Source: Bacillota bacterium
GTDB lineage: Bacteria; Bacillota; Clostridia; Lachnospirales; CAG-274
Reading direction: 5' to 3'
DNA length: 10,359 nucleotides
Assembly (NCBI GenBank): GCA_017627115.1
Contig: JAGAHK010000165.1
Coordinates: forward strand, 1 to 10,359
Position numbers and translations under genes: made by a program. The notes below the pieces were generated by a model. That model was not told the DNA's origin, made no database searches, and saw only the letters and a list, made by a program, of their open reading frames with translations. Positions 1-5,884 of the stretch are shown here, one piece after another; the first letter of the stretch is position 1, and each line of letters begins with the position of its first letter.

Positions 1-140
1 AAGCGTGAAGCCCCCCTCAAGACGAGATTTCCCATTCGAAAGAAGTAAGATTCCTTGTAGACGACGAGGTTGATAGGTCGAAGGTGTAAGCACGGTAACG
101 TGTTCAGCTGATCGATACTAATAAATCGAGGGCTTGTCCA
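1..140 (+). rRNA. 23S ribosomal RNA, 3' end (partial)
   Basis: This is the last ~140 nt of a large-subunit rRNA gene that begins outside the window. The conserved 3'-terminal block is recognisable: a GACGACGAGGTTGATAGG-type stretch at about 60-78, the AAGGTGTAAGCACGGTAACG-like stretch at about 80-99, and TACTAATAAATCGAGGGCTT at about 116-135, which corresponds to the standard end of bacterial 23S rRNA. The exact mature 3' end is uncertain by several bases. The sequence type fits Clostridia. No 5S rRNA follows, although that is the usual neighbour in bacterial rRNA operons. Confidence 0.95.
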
Positions 141-339
141 AGCGAAGTCATTATGAAATAATGACGAGCAAGCGAAGTTTTTTTCAGATAAAATGTGAGT
201 TTGAGTACGCAGAGAGCTCTTTTGGAACAAAAGAGCGACGGAAGCGAAAACGAAACACAGAAAAAAACGAGCATAAAGTTTGGATATGATATATATGTCG
301 TAAGTTTGTATTCTTTGTTTTAAGTTACTAAAAATCTTC
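141..339 (+). other. Gene-free rRNA 3' spacer with two GAA-loop hairpins
   Basis: No ORF, tRNA or 5S rRNA can be supported here. The stretch holds two perfect hairpins with identical three-base GAA loops. One has an 8-bp stem at 147-154/158-165 (GTCATTAT/ATAATGAC), the other a 9-bp stem at 216-224/228-236 (GCTCTTTTG/CAAAAGAGC). Both are followed by a GACG word and then an AAGCGAA word (170-176 and 242-248), and the AGCGAAG word also precedes the first hairpin at 141-147. The stems differ in sequence while the layout is shared, which suggests conserved structure such as rRNA processing or antitermination sites. This is inference. A T7 run at 178-184 follows the first hairpin after 12 nt, too far for a standard terminator. 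Confidence 0.5.
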
Positions 340-366
340 AGTCGCCTTATGGGCGGCTTTAATATA
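340..366 (+). terminator. Possible first terminator after the 23S rRNA gene
   Basis: A 7-bp stem (AGTCGCC at 340-346 with GGCGGCT at 352-358, including one G-U pair) with a 5-nt loop is followed by TTTAATATATATTT. The tail is AT-rich but has only a short U run, so it may be a weak terminator backed up by the stronger hairpin just downstream. Confidence 0.55.
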
Positions 367-378
367 TATTTATATATT

Positions 379-428
379 AAAAGCTGTTTGAAGCCGATAA
401 AATTTATCGTTTTCAAACAGCCTTTTTT
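379..428 (+). terminator. Strong intrinsic terminator, probably bidirectional
   Basis: A long hairpin pairs GCTGTTTGAA (383-392) with TTCAAACAGC (412-421) and has an inner stem CGATAA/TTATCG (395-400/404-409). On the + strand it is followed by TTTTTT (423-428), a classical intrinsic terminator ending the rRNA transcript. On the - strand the same hairpin is followed by a TTTT run (complement of 379-382), so it can also stop the kinase transcript that arrives from 490. No other good terminator lies between the kinase stop codon and this point. Confidence 0.85.
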
Positions 429-489
429 ACGTGTATGAAGCAGCGAAGAAACTCACTCCGATTTTTGCCCGTTTGGGGCAAAACGGTGC

Positions 490-3400
490 TCAGCCGTTCT
501 TTTTGCCGAGCTGTTCCGCCGCTTCTTTTATTTTGTCGTAATCGTATTCAAAGGATGCGAGTTTTATCTTTTCAAGCAGTTTCATTGTGTTGTCGGGATA
601 GACGAAGTGGGTTATCGTTTCGTAGATGTCCTCTATTTTTATCATATCCATATTATCACAGGCATTTATAAGGTCGTCGATATATTTGGTCTCAACGGCA
701 TATTTATAGCCCTTTGACTCGTTCTGCTGACCTTTGTAGGCTTGCAGGTATTCTTTTGCGGACTGTATGGTCAGGTCGAGCAGCTGTAGGAACTGTTCGG
801 AAAGGGTGTCGATAGCCTGTGTGTTTCCCGCTTTGCCGAGCTTTTCCATTTCGGCTGCCATTTCGTTGAGCTTGTACGCGCCTACATTGGCGGAACTGCC
901 TTTTATGGCGTGGAAGTTTATCGTCTTTTTCTCGACATTGTCATTGTTGGCTATAAGCTGTGAATAGCGTTTTTCCATATCCTGAACATAGATCGTGAGT
1001 ATGTCGGCATAGGAGTCTTTGTTGTGGCCGAGTTGGCGTATACCTGCTTCGGTGTCGATAACAAGGTCTGCCTCGATGCTGATATTTTCCTCTTTTGCCG
1101 TGGATATATCGTAAATGTCGCGTATCTTGTTCTGTAGGAATTTGTGCAGGATGATGTCCATTTTGTTAAGGTCGATGGGCTTTGAGAGGAATTCGTCAAA
1201 GCCGAGACTCTGGAAACGCTCCCTGTCACCGCGGCCTGCGAGGGCGGTAAGCGCGATAATGGGCAGGTTTTTGTAGTAGTCGCCGTCCATTTGTCTTATA
1301 CGGCGTGTGGCTTCGATACCGTCCATAACGGGCATCATATTATCCATAAAGATGATGTCATATTCGTTGTTCTTGACCATTTCAAGCGCCTGTGCGCCGT
1401 CAACGGCAGTGTCGATAACAATATTGTATTCGGCAAGGATACCCTTTGCAACAGCCATATTTGTGATATTATCGTCAACAAGCAGGGCGCGTGCATCGGG
1501 GATGGTGACGATCTCGCCCGTATCAAAGCCCGAATAGCGGTCGAAATACTTGATCTCGCCGTTAAGACAGTCGGCTATCTGCAAGCCGAACAGGTTTATC
1601 ATAAGTTTCTTTATGGAGGTGTCCTCCTCACTGTCATCGCCTGCTTCGGTAAGGAGTATGGGCACGGGGTTTATATTCAGGCCGCCGAGCATCCTGCCGA
1701 CTTCGTTTTTCCACTTTTTGCGGAAGAAAATGTGTGTGAGGTCGATAAAGCTATCGGGGTCCTTATCATCGGAGATAAGGCGGTAGTTTACGTGCAGCAT
1801 ATCAAGCGATACGGCAAGCAGTTCGGCAAGGGTGATGTCGCGCTCGTAAATGCCGAGCATGACGTTTTCGTCCGAAACTGCCGCAAAAGGCGCATAGTTT
1901 TCAACCTTGTTCTTGACGGTGACGGTAAAGGTGGAGCCTTTGCCGAGAGTACTTTCAAGGCTGATGCTGCCGCCCATTTGCTGGGCAAGGTTTTTGCTGA
2001 TGTAAAGACCGAGACCCGTACCGCCGTGCTTGCTTTTTGCGCCTGCATCCGCCTGTGTGAACTCGTCAAAGAGCAGCTTTGCCTCTTCCTCTGCGATACC
2101 GATGCCCGTATCTGCCACTTTAAGGGTGAGGTTGGTCTCACCGTTGCTGATGAAGTCCCAATCCACTGAGAGGATGATATAGCCTCTTTCGGTGAATTTA
2201 ACGGCATTTCCGAGCAGATTGACAAGTATCTGCTTTATACGTACCTCATCACCAATAAGGCGGCGCGGTACAGCGGGGTTGATGTTTACCATAAGGCGGA
2301 CATCCTTTTCTTTAAGACGGAAGCTTATAAGGCTGACGACCTCGGTAACAAGACCCGGGAGGTCGTATTCGTCATTGATTATCTTGAAACTGCCCGATTC
2401 CATTTTGGAATAGTCGAGAATGTCGTTGATTATGGCAAGCAGACCCGTGCCTGCGTTATGTATGCTTACAACATCGTTGCGCGCGGCGCCGTGGACATCG
2501 CGGCGGAGGAGTATCTCGCTCATACCGATAATGGCATTTAGGGGCGTTCTGATCTCGTGGCTCATATTGGTGAGGAAAGCACTGCGCGTTTTAAGGGCGC
2601 GTTCAAGCCGTAAACTGTTTGTATGGTTCTGAATGAAGAACATAATAAACAGCAGGAAAATAAGAATGATAACAATGTATTGGATGATGCTGAAAAGGTA
2701 AAAATCCTTGTATATATCCGCTTGGTTTGCGTAGTACATTATATGCCAGTCATCTACAAAACGGCAGAAATAAGCGGTCTGTGCGGCTCTTCCGATGTGG
2801 AATACATCATGACCGCGCGTGATTTTGGCAAATTTCGAGAGAACGTCAACACCTTTGCTGCTTTCCATAAATTCCGCCGTGCTTTTGCGGCCGGCGTGGT
2901 TCTGCACACTTATGAGACCGCCGTTATCGTTGAAAATGACGGCATCAAAGAGTTTGTTGAAATCGTTGTTTGACGAAACGGAGTCAAGTATCATTTCGGC
3001 GTTCAGAAATATTGCGGAAATGCTGTCGGTAGAGCTGTCGTACAGTGAGATAATGATAAGACCGTTGCGCAGACCGCTGCGGCTTTCTTCGACATATACT
3101 TTCGCTATGTCGGGCGAACTGTGGGAGTCCTTGTACCAGCGCTTCGTTTTTGCGTTTTTTATCTCCGTATCGGAAAACACGAAACTGCCGTGCTCGGCAT
3201 AGGTGCCGATATAGCTGTGGGAGAATATATCCGCCATATGTTTTGAATGAAGAGATATTTCTTTTTTCGGGTCGGCAGCATTCTTTTCGGACTCGAAGCA
3301 ATTGCAGATAAGGCGTGTGTAAAGACGGCAGTCGTCAATATTCCCCAGTAAACTCTGTTCCGCCTTGTCAAGCTCGGTATAGGCAAGAGTTTCCACACTG

Positions 3401-3552
3401 CGGCTGAGTATGCGCATGGTGCCGAAAAAACTGAAAGCTATTATCGCAATGAGCGCGATAAGAATAAAGATGATAGTAAGAGTTACGCTTTTGTTCTCGG
3501 AAAAAAAGCGGAATTTATCTTTTATACCGGTGTCTTTTATTTTTGAGATCAT
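490..3552 (-). CDS. Hybrid sensor histidine kinase (Cache-like sensor, HisKA, HATPase, REC, HPt)
   Basis: This is a 1020-residue inner-membrane signalling kinase. TM1 is at about 23-45, followed by an extracytoplasmic sensor of ~240 residues whose pattern fits a double Cache small-molecule domain, and TM2 at about 285-308. No HAMP domain is present; about 12 residues lead straight into HisKA. The HisKA motif is SHEIRTPLN with phospho-His H332. The ATPase domain has the N-box with N445/N449, DTGIGI at 481-486, FDEF at 495-498 and GGTGLGL at 510-516. Residues ~560-685 look like a degenerate receiver without a clear phospho-Asp. A full receiver follows (D693/D694, phospho-Asp D737, T769, K791), then an HPt domain with H881 in HAIKGSSAN, and a ~80-residue helical tail. 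The parts make a complete internal phosphorelay His-Asp-His, whose natural outlet is the receiver of the gene just upstream. The start ATG has AGAAGG (3560-3565) 7 nt upstream. Family and architecture are clear; the ligand is unknown. Confidence 0.95.
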   Translation of the reverse strand: MISKIKDTGIKDKFRFFSENKSVTLTIIFILIALIAIIAFSFFGTMRILSRSVETLAYTELDKAEQSLLGNIDDCRLYTRLICNCFESEKNAADPKKEISLHSKHMADIFSHSYIGTYAEHGSFVFSDTEIKNAKTKRWYKDSHSSPDIAKVYVEESRSGLRNGLIIISLYDSSTDSISAIFLNAEMILDSVSSNNDFNKLFDAVIFNDNGGLISVQNHAGRKSTAEFMESSKGVDVLSKFAKITRGHDVFHIGRAAQTAYFCRFVDDWHIMYYANQADIYKDFYLFSIIQYIVIILIFLLFIMFFIQNHTNSLRLERALKTRSAFLTNMSHEIRTPLNAIIGMSEILLRRDVHGAARNDVVSIHNAGTGLLAIINDILDYSKMESGSFKIINDEYDLPGLVTEVVSLISFRLKEKDVRLMVNINPAVPRRLIGDEVRIKQILVNLLGNAVKFTERGYIILSVDWDFISNGETNLTLKVADTGIGIAEEEAKLLFDEFTQADAGAKSKHGGTGLGLYISKNLAQQMGGSISLESTLGKGSTFTVTVKNKVENYAPFAAVSDENVMLGIYERDITLAELLAVSLDMLHVNYRLISDDKDPDSFIDLTHIFFRKKWKNEVGRMLGGLNINPVPILLTEAGDDSEEDTSIKKLMINLFGLQIADCLNGEIKYFDRYSGFDTGEIVTIPDARALLVDDNITNMAVAKGILAEYNIVIDTAVDGAQALEMVKNNEYDIIFMDNMMPVMDGIEATRRIRQMDGDYYKNLPIIALTALAGRGDRERFQSLGFDEFLSKPIDLNKMDIILHKFLQNKIRDIYDISTAKEENISIEADLVIDTEAGIRQLGHNKDSYADILTIYVQDMEKRYSQLIANNDNVEKKTINFHAIKGSSANVGAYKLNEMAAEMEKLGKAGNTQAIDTLSEQFLQLLDLTIQSAKEYLQAYKGQQNESKGYKYAVETKYIDDLINACDNMDMIKIEDIYETITHFVYPDNTMKLLEKIKLASFEYDYDKIKEAAEQLGKKNG

Positions 3553-3559
3553 AAAATTA

Positions 3560-3565
3560 CCTTCT
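3560..3565 (-). promoter_or_regulatory. Ribosome binding site of the histidine kinase
   Basis: On the minus strand AGAAGG lies 7 nt before the ATG at 3552-3550, which supports this start. Only about 40 nt separate the start codon from the upstream terminator, so there is little room for a separate promoter. Confidence 0.8.
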
Positions 3566-3591
3566 TATTATACAATATTTAATACGATATT

Positions 3592-3630
3592 TAAAAAAAG
3601 GCTGCCGCAATTGTCTTAACGCGACAGCCT
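3592..3630 (-). terminator. Intrinsic terminator between the response regulator and the kinase
   Basis: Read on the minus strand, AGGCTGTCGC (3630-3621) pairs with GCGGCAGCCT (3608-3599) through 10 bp with one U-G pair and a 12-nt loop. A run of seven T (3599-3593) directly follows, overlapping the last base of the stem. It begins 6 nt after the response regulator stop codon and ends about 40 nt before the kinase ATG. It should end most transcripts of the regulator gene and lower kinase expression relative to it, unless a promoter hidden in the short gap serves the kinase. Confidence 0.85.
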
Positions 3631-3636
3631 CCGTGT

Positions 3637-5646
3637 TTATGCGTTGTCATCATTTATGCTGAAAACTTCGTAATTGAGTTTGACATCGCTGCTGTTTTTT
3701 AGCTTTATCTCGCTGCTGAAGCGGTTTTCAATGCGTGTTGCTACCTTATGTCCTATATCGGCTTCCACATTCATCAGCATAACGATGTACTGTGTGTCCG
3801 AATAGCGTGCGAATACGTCACCTCTGCGCAGATTGCTGCATACGGCGCTGTGCAGTGTGTCAAACGCCGCATTAAGGCTCAGCTCCGTCCCCGCTTCGAG
3901 GGTGAAGAGCACTACCTGTACTTTTTGCTGGCTGTGCAGGGTGTACTGTTCCACAAAGTTTATTATGCGTGAAAGACCGGGGCCGCCCGGAGATTGGTTA
4001 TCGCCGTGTACATTGAGTATTTTGTAGAGCACGCTTTCGCTGCTTTCGCTGCCGCCTTTGCCTGCACTTTTTGAAGGCTCGGAATAGAAGTGGTAGGAGC
4101 CTTTGGCATTTTGCTTGACGAAATAAAGCGCCTTGTCCGCCTTGCTGTAAAGGCTTTCAAAGTTATGACCGTCCGTGCGGCTCAATGCTACACCGATGGA
4201 AACGGAGGTCTGTATGCGCGGATCTATTTTTTCGAGACGGTTTAAAAAGCCCTCGGAAATGCGTTTGCATATGTTCTCGATGTCGGAGCGTGACTTTGCG
4301 CTTACGATAAAGGCAACAAATTCGTCACCGCCGAGACGGCAGACAACATCATCACCGCGGATATTTTCGCTTAATGATTCGCTCAAAGCAAGCAGGGTAT
4401 CATCACCTGCGATATGGCCGAAAACATCGTTTATGTTTTTGAAGTTATCCATATCTATCATAAGAAGAGCGCCGTTTGCGCCGTTTACGGAAAGAAAACT
4501 GTTGACGGTCTGCGCCATATACTGACGGTTCCACAGACCCGTGAGAGCGTCTTTCTGCGCCTTTGTTTTCATTTCCTCGGTATATTCGGTGAGTACGCGC
4601 TCAAGAATGGCATTGCTGAAATCCACAACGTCCATATCTTCTTCTACATCATCGTTTATCTTGCTTGCAACATAGCCCGAACGTATCATATCTATCGCAA
4701 CATCCACAAGCACGGGGTCGAACTGTCCGCCGCGCTCGTTTTTGAGCTTTTCGATAAGTTCTTCATCCGTGCAGGGTTCTCTGCCCTCTTTTGGTGTGCG
4801 TGCAAGGTCGATATAGTCGGCAACTGCGATTATACGGGCTTCTATGGGGATATTGGCGCCGCTTGTCTCACCGTTGTTGTCATATCTGCAATGGTGGTAT
4901 CTTACACCGTCGGCAAGGTTTTTGATAAGTGTGAAATCCTTTAAAAGCTCGCCGCCGATAGCTGCGTGTGTGTCAAGAATAGCCTGTTCCTCGGGAGTGA
5001 GGGGGCCGCTTTTGCTTAAAATATTTTCGGATATGCCTATCTTGCCTATATCGTGCAGGAGGGCGATGTAATAAAGCCCCGTTGAGTCCTGCTCGCTCCA
5101 GTTTATGGCTTTGGCAAGCTTGTTTGCGTATGCCGCAACACGCTGCGAATGACCGAGAGTGTAAACGCTTTTGTTATCGACTATTTTTGAAAGGGTCTTG
5201 AAAACGTGTATCGTCATTTTTTCAAGCTGCTCTGTCTTTATCTTTACCTGTTCTTCAAGGCTCTTTTTCAGGGCTTCAAATTCAAGTATCTTTTCAATGC
5301 GGTAAAGCATGGCATCGCTGTCAAAGGGCTTTGTTATATAGTCCACTGCGCCGAGTTTGAAACCGAGGCTCTCGCTCTCTATGGCAAGGTCGCCCGTAAG
5401 GAAAATAACGGGGATGTCGCTTTTGCCTTTCATTGCCTTTATTTTTCGTATAGTTTCAAAACCGTCCATACCCGGCATTATAACATCAAGCAGGATAAGG
5501 TCGGGATCGTGTTTTTTAAGATAATCTATGCCTTTTTCACCGCTGCTTGCCATTGCAAGCTCATAGTGATTTTTCAGCACGTCGCCTGCGCTTTTGAGCG
5601 TTGTGGCGGAATCGTCTATTATAAGGATAAGTTTTCTTTTCTCCAT
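3637..5646 (-). CDS. Response regulator with HD-GYP-like and GGDEF domains (c-di-GMP turnover)
   Basis: A 669-residue cytoplasmic protein, numbered from the chosen ATG. The receiver spans about 4-120 (acidic D11/D12, phospho-Asp D54, T84, K106). A coiled-coil-like helix leads into an HD-GYP-type domain at about 145-335, with H166, HD at 198-199 in HDIGKIGI, H227, HH at 251-252 and D277. These match the family's metal ligands, but the GYP motif itself is absent (the stretch reads DNNGETSGANIP). The GGDEF domain at about 360-525 looks active: DALTGLWNR at 366-374, GGDEF at 439-443, and an RxxD inhibitory site (RGDD, 430-433) exactly five residues before it. A ~95-residue C-terminal domain resembles a second GGDEF fold with SDTQY (616-620) in place of GGDEF. 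Predicted role: c-di-GMP synthesis, possibly breakdown, gated by phosphorylation from the kinase downstream in the operon. An in-frame ATG at 5661 would add 5 residues but lacks a good ribosome binding site. Confidence 0.95.
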   Translation of the reverse strand: MEKRKLILIIDDSATTLKSAGDVLKNHYELAMASSGEKGIDYLKKHDPDLILLDVIMPGMDGFETIRKIKAMKGKSDIPVIFLTGDLAIESESLGFKLGAVDYITKPFDSDAMLYRIEKILEFEALKKSLEEQVKIKTEQLEKMTIHVFKTLSKIVDNKSVYTLGHSQRVAAYANKLAKAINWSEQDSTGLYYIALLHDIGKIGISENILSKSGPLTPEEQAILDTHAAIGGELLKDFTLIKNLADGVRYHHCRYDNNGETSGANIPIEARIIAVADYIDLARTPKEGREPCTDEELIEKLKNERGGQFDPVLVDVAIDMIRSGYVASKINDDVEEDMDVVDFSNAILERVLTEYTEEMKTKAQKDALTGLWNRQYMAQTVNSFLSVNGANGALLMIDMDNFKNINDVFGHIAGDDTLLALSESLSENIRGDDVVCRLGGDEFVAFIVSAKSRSDIENICKRISEGFLNRLEKIDPRIQTSVSIGVALSRTDGHNFESLYSKADKALYFVKQNAKGSYHFYSEPSKSAGKGGSESSESVLYKILNVHGDNQSPGGPGLSRIINFVEQYTLHSQQKVQVVLFTLEAGTELSLNAAFDTLHSAVCSNLRRGDVFARYSDTQYIVMLMNVEADIGHKVATRIENRFSSEIKLKNSSDVKLNYEVFSINDDNA

Positions 5647-5654
5647 ATCATTCA

Positions 5655-5659
5655 CTCCC
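5655..5659 (-). promoter_or_regulatory. Ribosome binding site deciding the regulator start
   Basis: On the minus strand GGGAG lies 8 nt before the ATG at 5646. The upstream in-frame ATG at 5661 directly precedes this sequence and has only CTCGAAGTTT before it, so the shorter protein start is preferred. Confidence 0.75.
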
Positions 5660-5671
5660 ATAAACTTCGAG

Positions 5672-5712
5672 GGTAACTTTGCTTATGCAGGTTTCGCCGG
5701 GGGCTATTTACC
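5672..5712 (-). promoter_or_regulatory. Possible structured 5' leader of the response regulator mRNA
   Basis: Between the predicted transcription start (~5716) and the ribosome binding site, the minus-strand RNA can close GGUAA (5712-5708) with UUACC (5676-5672). Inside are a small UGC-AUAA-GCA hairpin (5689-5680) and a conspicuous C-rich then GGCGAAACC word. The region is more GC-rich than the surrounding AT-rich spacer. It does not match a riboswitch class that I can name. It could be a small regulatory RNA element or simply an ordinary leader. Confidence 0.35.
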
Positions 5713-5722
5713 TACTATAATA

Positions 5723-5751
5723 ATTGTACAATAAAAACGCAAATAATTCAA
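5723..5751 (-). promoter_or_regulatory. Predicted sigma-A promoter for the response regulator operon
   Basis: On the minus strand, TTGAAT (5751-5746) and TACAAT (5728-5723) are separated by 17 nt, with start predicted near 5716 and a ~70-nt leader. An overlapping alternative pairs TTGCGT (5742-5737) with TATAGT (5719-5714), also 17 nt apart. No strong sigma-D-like motif was seen. Confidence 0.5.
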
Positions 5752-5781
5752 TAAAAAATATTAAAAATGTGAAAAATATTA

Positions 5782-5810
5782 TTGATTTTATATGGCAACT
5801 ATGATAATAT
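5782..5810 (+). promoter_or_regulatory. Possible promoter of the pectate lyase gene
   Basis: TTGATT (5782-5787) precedes TAATAT (5805-5810) by 17 nt; GATAAT (5803-5808) is a better -10 but with only a 15-nt spacer. The stretch is AT-rich and placed sensibly about 75 nt before the start codon. The assignment is tentative. Confidence 0.4.
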
Positions 5811-5830
5811 GTATTTCAGAAACAGTTTGA

Positions 5831-5860
5831 GCTGCGAAATTATGTGTATTTTGCGGCAAA
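5831..5860 (+). promoter_or_regulatory. Hairpin and small palindrome in the pectate lyase leader
   Basis: GCTGCGAAAT (5831-5840) can pair with ATTTTGCGGC (5848-5857) over 10 bp including two G-U pairs, with a 7-nt loop. Its 3' arm overlaps the perfect palindrome TTTGC-G-GCAAA (5850-5860). It sits between the likely promoter and the ribosome binding site, so it could be an operator or an mRNA 5' stabiliser. Which one cannot be told from sequence alone. Confidence 0.35.
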
Positions 5861-5884
5861 GACGAACGAGAGGAGAAAACAAAT

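Noticed and set aside
463..483. Perfect 8-bp hairpin TTTTGCCC/GGGCAAAA as kinase terminator
   Set aside because: Neither strand has a U tract after the stem; the hairpin at 383-421 is the better terminator.
435..671. Short + strand frame after the rRNA terminator
   Set aside because: It follows a strong terminator, lacks a ribosome binding site, and mostly overlaps the kinase C-terminus in antisense.
1291..2169. Long + strand open frame (292 codons) opposite the histidine kinase
   Set aside because: It lies wholly antisense to well-conserved HisKA/HATPase/REC coding sequence, shows no recognisable domain and has no convincing ribosome binding site; it is a by-product of codon usage in the real gene.
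3567..3572. TATAAT on the minus strand as the kinase -10 box
   Set aside because: A transcript from it would begin inside the ribosome binding site, and the -35 position reads TTTAAA within the terminator T run.
4414..5676. Several + strand open frames opposite the GGDEF/HD-GYP regulator
   Set aside because: They mirror conserved codons of the minus-strand gene and show no domain of their own.
5672..5716. Known c-di-GMP class I (GEMM) riboswitch before the regulator
   Set aside because: A GCAAAG word and a GGCGAAACC word recall GEMM-I pieces, but their order, the missing hairpins and the short length do not fit the full architecture.
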